Shown here one piece after another: positions 37,502 to 45,692 of a DNA stretch of 64,000 nt. Under the pieces are notes generated by a model. That model was not told the DNA's origin and ran no database searches. It saw only the letters and a list, made by a program, of their open reading frames with translations. This DNA is from Actinopolyspora biskrensis (lineage in GTDB: Bacteria > Actinomycetota > Actinomycetes > Mycobacteriales > Pseudonocardiaceae), in the NCBI RefSeq assembly GCF_013408175.1, contig NZ_JACBYW010000002.1, forward strand, positions 310,001-374,000, in the 5' to 3' direction. Numbering within the stretch: the first letter of the stretch is position 1; each line of letters opens with the position of its first letter. Made by a program: the position numbers and the translations under genes.

Positions 37502-39790
37502 ATGGACAATACAGGAGCAATAACCGGAAATATTCAACTCCGACCTGCCCGAATAGGTTTTGTGTTTTGGCCGGACATGGAGATACTCAGATCCACAATA
37601 AGATGCCTCACAATAGCTTGGGGTGGAATCTACTGCCCACTTATATCATCTGAATCGCCTGAATTGGCTTCCCGTGTTGCAAAAACACTAGACGTTGACG
37701 CCTTGTATCCACTCGACAATTATGAAGCAACGAATAATATTTGTGAAGAAATAGGCTTTACATGGCTAGGAAGGAACCAATCAGGGCCGATTAACCTTAA
37801 GGAGCAAGATAATTATATTAAACAGCTAGCAACCCCATATTGGCCTGACCTCCAAACGGAAATGAGTCGAAAGTTTATTCCTGAGTGGGAAGAGTCGGAC
37901 CCACTTGCCATGCTTTTTTCTGCATGGTTTGGCGAATTTGGAGAATCCGAATTTCATCAAAAATACAGAGATAAATTTCAGAGAAATGCTAGCGTGTTAC
38001 AAATAGAGGAGAAGTTGGGGCGACATGTAGAAGGGCGTGACAATTCTCCAATTAGATACACGTCCCGCAGTGTTTACAATAATTCTATGCCAGTGCAGTC
38101 TGGAATTTATGTCGTAGATCCAGATAATCCATCGGACTTGATGGAGTATTGGAACACGAGAGCATCGGGGCATGATGTATTTCCCTTGCCTAAGCGTTAC
38201 AGCAGTAGGATTATGGGGGCGCTCAGAAATTGGGTTAATAGTCGATCGGAAGAGGTTTTTGTTTGGTCAAGTCGTATTTATAAAGAGGAAAATTTTGAAG
38301 TACACGATGTTCTATCGGAGGTCGGGAAAAGTATTGATGCGGTGGAATGTTCGCCGGAAGTATTTGGGTGGCAAGGTAGTTATCATCCTTTGAGTACCAA
38401 TTTTGAATCATCTTTTTCGGTGTCAGTTCAAAAACGAAATATGAAGTTCAAGGCGCCCATAAATACGCCGTTTGTGTTCGACAACAAAGATGAACTATTG
38501 GAACAGTATAGAGTTGCCGCCGCTCAAATTAGTATCTCATCCGAGCAAGACGTTGATCCACGAATAACTTACAGCGTTCCGAATATACGCAGTATGTCGA
38601 GGATTATACCTAGGGACTTGGAAGGGCCAGATGTATTTTCGCGGCCTGCAATGGGAGGTCGAGCTGAAGGTGTCCATATCGGGACTCAAGATATTCAGTT
38701 GACTGGACTGAAAATTGAAAATATATTCAGCACTGTATTTGAGAGTGTCGGGTGGAGCAGTGCTCAAACAGACAATGGTAAATTTGCTTCCCGTTTGATA
38801 GACATTTTGGGGGGAGTAGAATCCAATGCAGCGAACCAGCCAGGGGTTCGTGCCGTCCTTGATGATGCCGCTCGGACTCCAAAAGGAAAGCCGATCGCAG
38901 CCCTTATCCAAAGTGCCAAGAATTACCGTGGTGACTGGCCGTCCACGATCGCAAACGAGAGTATGATCGAGAGGTATCCGACCGACATAGTATATAGTTT
39001 GCTTGATAAGCGAATACTCAGACCAGTTCTTCCGGTTTCTTGTCCTAGATGTACGACGCAAGCTACATTGAATCCTGATGAACTAAGTAGCGACATAGTT
39101 TGTGACTTTTGTCGCGAGACTTTTCCGCTTGGGTTGGCTTTGGGGACACAAAAGAAAAGCAATTCCGGTTGGCTATATCGCCTTGCTGGAAAGATCCCAA
39201 GTGCACAGTTGCAAGAGACATTGCCTGTGATGGCTGCTATTTCCACTTTGGCAGAATTTCATCATCCTTTCAGTAGTTACCATAACCTCCTTGGGGTTGA
39301 AGTTGAGAAGCAAAAAAATCCGCTTGAAATAGACATTGCGATGTTTGTTTCAGATCGAGGAAACCCCGCTTTGCTAATTGGGGAAGCGAAGAGTTATCGT
39401 GATGACATTACGGCACGTGATCTGGCTAATTTGGGTAGAATGCAGCGCGACCTCAAGGAGAGTAATATTGAATGCCTTGTCCTGGCTGCCTCTTTTCATG
39501 AAAATTTTACGGAACAGGAAATAGAGGCGCTTCGTGAGTTTTGCAATAACTCCGCTTACCTAGTTTCAGAGGCTAATCCTAATAGTCCCGTTCTTCCTAT
39601 AGTGTTAACAGGGCCAGATCTATCGTCACTGCCTCTCAGTGAAGGTCATCCGCAAACCTGGAGAATGTACTCTCATGACAAGGATATATACTCTCTCGCT
39701 GTAGAATCATGTAAACGTAACTTAGGGCTTGCTTCCTTTCGGGCACTTACAAATGATCGGGGGATGTACTGGGATTTCGAATGGAAATAA
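37502..39790 (+). CDS. candidate defence protein: zinc ribbon plus PD-(D/E)XK nuclease, unknown N-terminal region
   Basis: 762 aa; I do not recognise the family as a whole. The N-terminus has RIGFVFWPD and an AWGGIYCPLI motif (W40-G41-G42). A long middle region lacks recognisable motifs and has no Walker A. A four-cysteine zinc ribbon follows (C514, C517, C534, C537), then a restriction-endonuclease-like core E609-I-D611 ... E628-A-K630 with a downstream glutamine in NLGRMQRDL. The spacing fits PD-(D/E)XK nucleases. Base composition is sharply lower in GC than everything around it (24 of 60 bases are G or C in the line starting 38221), showing recent acquisition. ATG 37502 has GGGAGGT 7 nt upstream; ATG 37481 is poorer. 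It stands alone, so a single-gene anti-phage system is the simplest reading; this is inference. Confidence 0.75.
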   Translation: MDNTGAITGNIQLRPARIGFVFWPDMEILRSTIRCLTIAWGGIYCPLISSESPELASRVAKTLDVDALYPLDNYEATNNICEEIGFTWLGRNQSGPINLKEQDNYIKQLATPYWPDLQTEMSRKFIPEWEESDPLAMLFSAWFGEFGESEFHQKYRDKFQRNASVLQIEEKLGRHVEGRDNSPIRYTSRSVYNNSMPVQSGIYVVDPDNPSDLMEYWNTRASGHDVFPLPKRYSSRIMGALRNWVNSRSEEVFVWSSRIYKEENFEVHDVLSEVGKSIDAVECSPEVFGWQGSYHPLSTNFESSFSVSVQKRNMKFKAPINTPFVFDNKDELLEQYRVAAAQISISSEQDVDPRITYSVPNIRSMSRIIPRDLEGPDVFSRPAMGGRAEGVHIGTQDIQLTGLKIENIFSTVFESVGWSSAQTDNGKFASRLIDILGGVESNAANQPGVRAVLDDAARTPKGKPIAALIQSAKNYRGDWPSTIANESMIERYPTDIVYSLLDKRILRPVLPVSCPRCTTQATLNPDELSSDIVCDFCRETFPLGLALGTQKKSNSGWLYRLAGKIPSAQLQETLPVMAAISTLAEFHHPFSSYHNLLGVEVEKQKNPLEIDIAMFVSDRGNPALLIGEAKSYRDDITARDLANLGRMQRDLKESNIECLVLAASFHENFTEQEIEALREFCNNSAYLVSEANPNSPVLPIVLTGPDLSSLPLSEGHPQTWRMYSHDKDIYSLAVESCKRNLGLASFRALTNDRGMYWDFEWK

Positions 39791-39845
39791 TAGTGATTAA
39801 AGCTGGTTTTTGGTGGCTACGCATGTAAGATCGGAAATACGAGGG

Positions 39846-39867
39846 GTTACCCAACAGAAGGGGTAAC
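39846..39867 (+). terminator. hairpin after the AT-rich nuclease gene
   Basis: GTTACCC (39846-39852) and GGGTAAC (39861-39867) make a 7-bp stem with an 8-base loop, 56 bp after the stop codon and at the point where base composition returns to high GC. No U tract follows. Confidence 0.4.
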
Positions 39868-39882
39868 TAACGACCTGTCGCG

Positions 39883-40327
39883 AACCGTGCCGAGGAGCTG
39901 CGGCACGCTGTGGCTCCCAACGAGCGGGCAACGCTCGTGGTCGCCGCGTGGCTGCACGACATCGGCTACGCCCCTGAGATCGGGCACACGCTGTTTCACC
40001 CGCTCGACGGTGCCCGGCTACCTGTACGAGCAAGGTTGACCGGAGACGGTCGTTAACCTCGTGGCTCGTCGCTCCGGTGCCCGTTTCGAGGCGGAGGAGC
40101 GCGGGTTGTCGGCCGAGCTGGCCGAGTTCCCGTTCGAGGATTCGCCGCTGCTCGTCGCTGCCGATCTGACCACCGGCCCGGCCGGTGAACGCTTCGGCTA
40201 CGACGAGCGTATGGACGAGATCCTGAGCCGTTACGCTCCCGAGGATCCGGTGCACCGGACGTGGACACGGGCACGGAGGGAAGACAAGCTGTTGGTGCGT
40301 CCTCAAGTCCCATGCGTGCACGCATGA
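39883..40327 (+). pseudogene. HD-domain phosphohydrolase remnant
   Basis: The frame from 39883 reads NRAEELRHAVAPNERATLVVAAWLHDIGYAPEIGHT in pieces, with the HD motif (LHDIGYAPEIGH). It then loses frame near 40020. The continuation lies in another frame (YLYEQG, then TGA where a tryptophan is expected, then PETVVNLVARRSG and FEAEERGLSAELAEFPFEDSPLL). The N-terminal part before NRAEEL is absent and replaced by the AT-rich cassette. HD proteins are often found beside GntR/NUDIX genes in such elements. The gene is clearly dead: truncated, frameshifted and with an internal stop. Confidence 0.8.
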
Positions 40328-40352
40328 GCGTTATGCATGCATGGAAGCATAA
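40312..40352. promoter_or_regulatory. operator region of the GntR/NUDIX genes
   Basis: ATGCGTGCACGCAT (40312-40325) is a perfect 14-bp palindrome. TTATGC (40331-40336) and GCATAA (40347-40352) form a second inverted repeat, enclosing part of the palindrome ATGCATGCAT (40333-40342). They lie 40-80 bp before the GntR start and are probably its own binding sites. Confidence 0.55.
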
Positions 40353-40391
40353 TGTTTCCAGGGAAGGAACAGACGCTAGTGAGGGGCGAGC

Positions 40392-40844
40392 GTGGCTGAC
40401 CGTGGAACGTACCGCGTGATCGCGGCGGAGCTGGAGCGGCAGATCAAGTCAGGACACTACGCTCCTGGAGCTCTGCTGCCGTCAGAGTCGAGTCTGGCCG
40501 GTGAGCACTCGGTGGCTCGGAACACGGTTCGCTCCGCGCTCGAGGTCCTGGAGGAGTCCGGGTTTGTCGAGGTGTTGCCCGGTCATGGCCGTCGAGTCGT
40601 AGGGGAGCCCGCATCGCCCGGTGACGCCACGACTGCGTACGAGCGATTGGCCGCTGAGTTCCGAGAGCGGATAGCAGCCGGGGAGTTTCGATCTGAGATG
40701 CCGCTTCCCGGCGAGGCACGGTTGGCCAAACAACACGGTGTCTCGCGGAATACGGTCCGCCGGGCCTATCGCTTACTGGCAGACGAAGGCACGATCGTCA
40801 TTCGGCACGGGGCTGGTGCCTTCGTGGCCCAGCCGGACAAGTGA
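40392..40844 (+). CDS. GntR-type repressor with two winged-helix domains (KorSA-like position)
   Basis: 150 aa made almost entirely of two tandem GntR winged helices. The first is residues 5-68 (IAAELERQIKSGHYAPGALLPSE, ARNTVRSALEVLEESGFV); the second is about 81-147 (RLAAEFRERIAAGEFRSEMPLPGE, SRNTVRRAYRLLADEGTI). There is no separate effector domain. In pSAM2-type elements a GntR protein, KorSA, represses the activator of replication and excision; position and coupling to a NUDIX gene suggest the same role. The two-headed form is unusual and could bind two half-sites as a monomer. GTG start at 40392; the stop overlaps the next start. Confidence 0.85.
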   Translation: MADRGTYRVIAAELERQIKSGHYAPGALLPSESSLAGEHSVARNTVRSALEVLEESGFVEVLPGHGRRVVGEPASPGDATTAYERLAAEFRERIAAGEFRSEMPLPGEARLAKQHGVSRNTVRRAYRLLADEGTIVIRHGAGAFVAQPDK

Positions 40845-41434
40845 TGTGGCCGCACAGCGGCAGATCGGTGGGAAGCATTCCGATGGAGCAGCCGGGCAAA
40901 AGCGGTGAATGGCTCGTACACGGGGAACGGACGATCTACGACAGCGAGTGGGTTCGCCTGGACATGGCCGACATCACTGTGCCGTCCGGGGAGCGCTTCG
41001 AGCACCACAAGGTGTGGCTTCCGCCGGCTGCGATGGTCCTCGTGCTGGACGAGGACGAGAGTCACGTCTTGCTCTCGTACCGCCATCGGTTCGTGTCGAA
41101 CGTGTGGAACTACGAACTTCCCGGCGGGCTGCTCAACGATGACGAACCCGCGTCCGAGACAGCAGTGCGCGAGCTCGAAGAGGAAACGGGATACCGCGCC
41201 CGTTCGATCGAACACCTCGTGACGTTCGAACCGATGATCGGGACCGTCACCAATCCGCACCACGTCTATCTCGCTCGGGGCGTCGAGGCGGTTGGCGGCG
41301 TTGTGGAACTGGACGAGGGGAAGTTCCAGTGGGTTCCAGTCAGTGAGCTGCGGAACCTGGTCTCAGTCGGTCAGATCGTCAACTCCGGAACGTTGGTCGC
41401 GGTGTTGCACTACTTGGCTTTCAACCCCGGGTGA
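40841..41434 (+). CDS. NUDIX hydrolase
   Basis: A perfect NUDIX box is present: G-x5-E-x7-REL-x-EE-x-G, in GGLLNDDEPASETAV followed by RELEEETGY. The fold is that of ADP-ribose/NDP-sugar pyrophosphatases. GTG 40841 overlaps the GntR stop (197 aa); an ATG at 40883 (MEQPGKSGEW) gives a 183-aa protein closer to typical length. NUDIX genes such as pif of pSAM2 occur in this place in AICEs, where Pif is linked to blocking redundant transfer; similar use here is inference. Confidence 0.87.
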   Translation: MMWPHSGRSVGSIPMEQPGKSGEWLVHGERTIYDSEWVRLDMADITVPSGERFEHHKVWLPPAAMVLVLDEDESHVLLSYRHRFVSNVWNYELPGGLLNDDEPASETAVRELEEETGYRARSIEHLVTFEPMIGTVTNPHHVYLARGVEAVGGVVELDEGKFQWVPVSELRNLVSVGQIVNSGTLVAVLHYLAFNPG

Positions 41435-41438
41435 ATCC

Positions 41439-42566
41439 CTAATTCTGCAGCTTCTCGATACGAGCGCGCTGTCGAGCTGATCCGGTGTTCCCGGCCAGCT
41501 CCTCAGCGCGTTTCGCATGTTTGCGCGCTTCGTCTTCCTCGCCGCGGGCTTTCAGGGCCAACGCGAGGTCCACACGCATACCGGCTTCCGCACGTCGGAA
41601 ATCGCCTCCGGCCAAATCGCCCAGCGCGGAGTTCAGGTCGTTGACCGCTTCATCCGCTCCGAGGCGCGCCAGGCAGTGTCCCCGCCAGCGGGCCAGATGC
41701 GTGCTGTTCAGGGCGAGGAACGGGAGCTCCGGATCGCTATCCCCGGGTTCCTTCGGCAGCAGCCGCTCCGCCTCGTCCAGAGCTTTGTGCGTACCTGCGT
41801 AGTCACCGGTCGCCGCGCGCATCTCTCCCTCCGCGGCGGCGAGCCAACTGCGCATTCGAGGATGTACTCGATTGATGTCCTTGGATCTGGCTCGTTGCAC
41901 GAGCGAAAGGGCTTCCGACGGGCGTTCGGAGTCCAGCAAGACGTAGGCCTGCTGGGCCGTCACATGGGCGAGGATGGAAGGGTTATCCGACTCGCGTGCT
42001 CCGGTTTTCGCCAGTTCGTGCATGCGCCAAGCATCCTGCACATTGCGCATGTCCAGAGCTTGCCAGCCCGAGAGAGCCGAAGCCTCGGCCAGAGCAGCGG
42101 CCAGCAAATCCCGTTCGTCTCCGGGAACTGCGTACTTCAGCATTTCCTCGATCTGATGGACATGGCTGCTGGTCTGAGAAAAAAGCCGTTCTGCTCCCAG
42201 CCTGCGGTCGAGCAATCGGAAGTTCTGTGTTTGGCTCTCGAAAAGCTCGACAAGCGAGGAATCCACTTCGGAGAAGCGGAGCCTGTCGTCTATCTCGGCT
42301 GAGGTCTCTGCGTAGTCCGATGATTCGATCGGCGTGAACCCGAGTTCAGCGGGAGAGCGTCCGTAAGCAGCGCAGAACGGTGCGTGGTACTGCTCCGGGA
42401 CGATACGAGAACCCTGCTCCCAATACCGCATCTGGCGATTGATGCTTTCGTCGGTGACGAACAGAGGTTGGCCCAGGTCCTCAGCGGAGCGCTTCAGTTT
42501 TCGTATGGCCTGCTGCTTCGTGAGTCCAAGTTCCTGTCGCACACGCAGCAGTGGCGTGGCCTCCAT
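41439..42566 (-). CDS. XRE-family regulator with TPR-like sensor region
   Basis: 375 aa. The N-terminal 60 residues or so form a helix-turn-helix (LLRVRQELGLTKQQAIRKLKRSAE ... INRQMRYWEQGSRIVP). The rest is helical with TPR-like repeats (ALAEASALSGWQALDM, AYVLLDSERPSEALSLVQRA, AGTHKALDEAERLLP). It is convergent with the NUDIX gene (4 bp gap) and divergent from the transfer operon starting at 42855, so it is a likely regulator of that operon, possibly peptide- or signal-responsive. Confidence 0.85.
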   Translation of the reverse strand: MEATPLLRVRQELGLTKQQAIRKLKRSAEDLGQPLFVTDESINRQMRYWEQGSRIVPEQYHAPFCAAYGRSPAELGFTPIESSDYAETSAEIDDRLRFSEVDSSLVELFESQTQNFRLLDRRLGAERLFSQTSSHVHQIEEMLKYAVPGDERDLLAAALAEASALSGWQALDMRNVQDAWRMHELAKTGARESDNPSILAHVTAQQAYVLLDSERPSEALSLVQRARSKDINRVHPRMRSWLAAAEGEMRAATGDYAGTHKALDEAERLLPKEPGDSDPELPFLALNSTHLARWRGHCLARLGADEAVNDLNSALGDLAGGDFRRAEAGMRVDLALALKARGEEDEARKHAKRAEELAGNTGSARQRARIEKLQN

Positions 42567-42724
42567 GGATCCCTCCAGTCACTCGTCCGGTCTCACTCTG
42601 CACAAGGGAGGACTCGGCAGGCAAGCCAGTCCGTCCCCTTTGGTCCCCCTCTCGTCCCGTGTTGGGAAGCCGCCGAGGTCGACAACCTTGGAGATGTCAA
42701 CGCGATGCGCTTGCTCAAGCCACA

Positions 42725-42783
42725 GGGTTGACAACCCAAGAAGGCATGTGCCCTACTTGTTCTCAACAGGTTGGGTACCTGTT
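42725..42783. promoter_or_regulatory. operators in the divergent XRE/transfer-operon promoter
   Basis: GGGTTG-A-CAACCC (42725-42737) is a 13-bp palindrome containing a TTGACA -35-like hexamer. AACAGGT (42765-42771) and ACCTGTT (42777-42783) form a perfect inverted repeat around TGGGT. Flanking TGTT...AACA pairs repeat the half-site. These are probable sites of the XRE regulator. Confidence 0.5.
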
Positions 42784-42854
42784 CAACATAAAGGGTTCCC
42801 CGCAGCCGCCACTGCGAGGAACCGATATCGGGCCAGACGAGAGGAGCCGACCCG

Positions 42855-43136
42855 ATGGAGATCTTCCCAGGACGACCGGACCGGGCAGAAGAGCAACTGC
42901 ACCCGGAGGTCGTGGAACCGACGGCCGAGGAGCTCGCGGCGGTGGAGTCGCCGTTGCCGGAGTGGGAGAGGCTGCGTGTCCAGCGGTTTTACGCGGAGAT
43001 GATCGAGCAGGAGCTGGGACCGGACCTTCCGGAGGACGTGCCGGCGCGGCGTACTGCTTCGGGAGCTGTGCTGTGGCTGGTGCCTGGCGAGACCGGTCGC
43101 TGCGGTGACGAGTTCGCCGGGGGTGAGGCGGCATGA
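42855..43136 (+). CDS. small AICE protein of unknown function
   Basis: 93 aa, acidic N-terminal half rich in E and P, then a helix (PEWERLRVQRFYAEMIEQELG). First gene of a chain of five genes joined by 4-nt stop-start overlaps (42855-45190). No family recognised. Confidence 0.65.
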   Translation: MEIFPGRPDRAEEQLHPEVVEPTAEELAAVESPLPEWERLRVQRFYAEMIEQELGPDLPEDVPARRTASGAVLWLVPGETGRCGDEFAGGEAA

Positions 43137-43519
43137 AGGTCGAGGTGTCGTTGGCGCCGCTGGTGCACACCAGCTCGGGCAGCTTCGGGATGTCAGTGCC
43201 GGTCGAGGTGGGCGACACGGTGTATCGGGTTCCGCGTCCGATGTCGGTGCTTGAGGGCCCCGTGGTGCTTACTCCGGAGGTCGAGGCATCCGCGGACGCT
43301 CGTGCGGTGTCGCTGCGGATGGATCGCTGGATCGTGCTGCACGTGTTCGCCAAGACGACGTTGCCGATCACGACGCCGGATATGGCCACGGCCGTCCGCG
43401 CGGGACGGGAGTTCCTGGCCGATCCGGGGATCGGATGGCAGTCCAGCGAGGCCGATCTGTACGCGTGGGCTGCCGCGTGGGCGGAGCGGGCCAACACCGC
43501 TGGGGGAAGTGAGCAGTGA
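43133..43519 (+). CDS. small AICE protein of unknown function
   Basis: 128 aa. The N-terminal half is beta-rich (KVEVSLAPLVHTSSGSFGMSVPVEVG), the C-terminal half helical with several tryptophans. ATG overlaps the previous stop by 4 nt; its own stop overlaps the next GTG. No family recognised. Confidence 0.65.
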   Translation: MKVEVSLAPLVHTSSGSFGMSVPVEVGDTVYRVPRPMSVLEGPVVLTPEVEASADARAVSLRMDRWIVLHVFAKTTLPITTPDMATAVRAGREFLADPGIGWQSSEADLYAWAAAWAERANTAGGSEQ

Positions 43520-43806
43520 TGGCGACGGCGGTGCGGATCGCGACGTTTCCGTTTCGGGTGTTGGGGCGGCTGGTCAAGCTGCTGTTTCTGCCGGTGCTGA
43601 TCGTGGCTGCCACGTGGCTGGTCACCGGTGTGCAGTCGGGGTGGTTCCTCGGCGTTGCCGGTTTCTGTGGCCTGTGGACGTTCGTGGTGGTGCGGCTGTG
43701 GTGGCTGCAGACCGTGGGTGAGCTGCGCTCCCTGGGGCGGGGAACGGTGGATGTACGTACCCGCTCCCGCAAGCATTCCGGCTTCCGAGAGGAGGAACGG
43801 CGATGA
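43516..43806 (+). CDS. small membrane protein of the transfer operon
   Basis: 96 aa with two hydrophobic helices (VKLLFLPVLIVAATWLVTGV; WFLGVAGFCGLWTFVVVRLWWL) and a basic C-terminal tail. Starts at GTG 43516 (overlapping) or ATG 43519. Small membrane Spd-type proteins accompany TraB in Streptomyces elements and help plasmid spread; this is a candidate by position and topology only. Confidence 0.65.
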   Translation: MMATAVRIATFPFRVLGRLVKLLFLPVLIVAATWLVTGVQSGWFLGVAGFCGLWTFVVVRLWWLQTVGELRSLGRGTVDVRTRSRKHSGFREEERR

Positions 43807-44072
43807 GTGGGCTGTCCACAGCGAGCCGGGCGCTGCTGGAGCTGTTGGGAACGATGCCGAAGCCGTTCGCCGCGGCGGCCGAGCGTGCGGCGTGGCTGCG
43901 GGAGAAGGCTCGGGTGTTGGAGCTGATCGCGGCCGACTACGACGTCGGGGCCGCCGCAGGCTCCGAACTTGCCGCCCGGGAAGCCGAGCGGAGCAGGCAA
44001 GCAGCGGCCGAGGCCCGCAGTAGGGCCGATCACGTGGCAAATCCTGTCGGTCTGGGAGGTGAGCAGCGATGA
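43803..44072 (+). CDS. small helical AICE protein
   Basis: 89 aa, alanine-rich and mostly helical (ERAAWLREKARVLELIAADYDVGAAAG; EAERSRQAAAEARSRADHV). Coupled on both sides by ATGA overlaps. No family recognised. Confidence 0.6.
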   Translation: MSGLSTASRALLELLGTMPKPFAAAAERAAWLREKARVLELIAADYDVGAAAGSELAAREAERSRQAAAEARSRADHVANPVGLGGEQR

Positions 44073-45190
44073 CGCAGATGCGGTATCGGGACCCGCGTGC
44101 GGCGCGGACGGAGGCCAAGGCCGAGGCGGAACGGGCCCGGGCGGATGCCGAGGCCACCAGAGCCGAGACTCAGCGTGCTGCGGCTGAGGCAGCGGACGAG
44201 CGTCGGCGGGCACAGCGGGCCGAACGTGCCGAGCGGGCACGGCAACGACGGCACGAGCGTCGGCAGTGGCTGGCCACGGTGGCCCAGTGGGCGGGTTCGC
44301 ATCAGATCGAGCTGTTGATGAGCCTGATCGTGGTGGTACCGGGGATGCTGGCGTGGTCGGCGATGGCCGCTTACGGCGTCGACATCTACGGCCCGCTCGG
44401 CGGGGTGTTGCCGCTGTTTTCCGAGGGCGCGATGTGGGCGTTCGCGTTCGCGGTGCACCTGGCTCGTCGGGAAGGACGCCCGGTGGGTTGGCTGCACGTC
44501 GGGGTGTGGACGTTCGCCGCGGTCAACGCGACGTTGAACTTCCTGCACGGTCTCGACGTCTCCAGTGTGCTCGTCGGTGTGGTCATGGCGCTGGTCGCGG
44601 TCGGCGGTGTTGTGGCGCATCAGTTGATTACGGCCGCACCGATGCGCACCCGTCGTAGCCGGGCGGAGAAAGACCAAGCCCGAACGCAACGGATCGCGCA
44701 CCGGCGGGCGGTTCGCATGGAACGGGCCGCGGTGCGGCACGCCATCGGCGAACTGTCCACCGACGGCTCGGTACGACTGCGGTACGCACCCGGTGTGGTC
44801 ACCCTGCCCCGGTGGGGCCGGCGGCTACGTCCGGCGGTGGTTCCGGGACTGGTTCCTCGCGGTTCCCACCAGACCGAAGAACCCGACACGGGCGAGCAGT
44901 TGGCCACCGAGATCACCGACTGGTTGGCCGCCTCGCCCCATGAGCTGACGGGGGCGGTGGAACCGTCGGGAACAGCGAAAACGAGCCCGCAGAGTGCTAG
45001 TGAGACGCAGCCGGGAACCACCGAGTACCTGGCCGAGATTCGGCGAGCCATCGCATCCGGCGAGCTGGAACCGAGCCCGACCCGACGCCGGGTGCAGCAG
45101 CACCTCGGAGTACGCGCGACTACTGCCCAGCGGGTGCTACGAGAACTGCGCCGGAACCGGGGCGACGGACCGGCCGAGGTCGCCGCGTAA
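44069..45190 (+). CDS. DUF2637-type membrane protein, probable plasmid-spread protein
   Basis: 373 aa. A long charged, alanine/arginine/glutamate-rich helix (residues 8-68, coiled-coil-like) precedes four hydrophobic helices: IELLMSLIVVVPGMLAWSAM, GVLPLFSEGAMWAFAFAVHL, the WLHVGVWTFAAVNATLNF region and VLVGVVMALVAVGGVVAHQL. That block matches the DUF2637 pattern. The C-terminal part ends in a helix-turn-helix-like segment (RRRVQQHLGVRATTAQRVLRELRR). DUF2637 proteins are common in AICEs and Streptomyces plasmids next to traB. Last gene of the overlapping chain. Confidence 0.78.
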   Translation: MTQMRYRDPRAARTEAKAEAERARADAEATRAETQRAAAEAADERRRAQRAERAERARQRRHERRQWLATVAQWAGSHQIELLMSLIVVVPGMLAWSAMAAYGVDIYGPLGGVLPLFSEGAMWAFAFAVHLARREGRPVGWLHVGVWTFAAVNATLNFLHGLDVSSVLVGVVMALVAVGGVVAHQLITAAPMRTRRSRAEKDQARTQRIAHRRAVRMERAAVRHAIGELSTDGSVRLRYAPGVVTLPRWGRRLRPAVVPGLVPRGSHQTEEPDTGEQLATEITDWLAASPHELTGAVEPSGTAKTSPQSASETQPGTTEYLAEIRRAIASGELEPSPTRRRVQQHLGVRATTAQRVLRELRRNRGDGPAEVAA

Positions 45191-45285
45191 CCCACTCCGC
45201 TACGGCGGATCCCCACAGATTCGGCAGCCGCTCGGGCTGTCTGGTCGGTAAGTCCCTGGTGTTTTTCGAGAAAGGCGGGTTTGTC

Positions 45286-45642
45286 ATGGCAGAGCAGAGT
45301 TTCAGCTTGGGTGATCCGGAGTTCTTCTCGCCGCGGGCGATTCGGGAGTACTGCGAGAACGGCCGCAAGTTGATTCGGCCGCTGTATCACGAGTTGCACG
45401 TCTCGGCGGAGGAACTGGAGATGGTGCTGCGCGACGTGCAAAGCAGCAACCCTCAGATGTTCGGGCAGGACTCGAAGGTGCGGGCCCGGATCGTGGCCAA
45501 GCATCTGCGGCAGTCGGCCGAGGCGGTCGAGGTGGCCTCTGCCTCGCTGGCGCGGACGTATCAGTCCTTCCGCAAGCACTACCTGGCCGAGGCGAACGCC
45601 AAGTCGCGGCCACGCCGTCAGTTCGACGTCACCGACCAGTAA
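45286..45642 (+). CDS. small AICE protein before traB
   Basis: 118 aa, soluble and largely helical (REYCENGRKLIRPLYHELHVSAEELEMVLRDVQ; ARIVAKHLRQSAEAVEVASASLARTYQSFRKHYL) with a basic C-terminus. ATG 45286 is preferred over the open-frame start at 45259. It lies 50 bp before traB. Function unknown. Confidence 0.65.
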   Translation: MAEQSFSLGDPEFFSPRAIREYCENGRKLIRPLYHELHVSAEELEMVLRDVQSSNPQMFGQDSKVRARIVAKHLRQSAEAVEVASASLARTYQSFRKHYLAEANAKSRPRRQFDVTDQ

Positions 45643-45692
45643 GCCAGTGATCGCGGTGACCGCGAGGCCATCGGGAAAGGAGCGTGCGAACA

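Noticed and set aside
38172-38393. A 73-codon frame inside the AT-rich nuclease gene.
   Set aside because: It lies wholly within the 762-aa gene in another frame and has no ribosome site.
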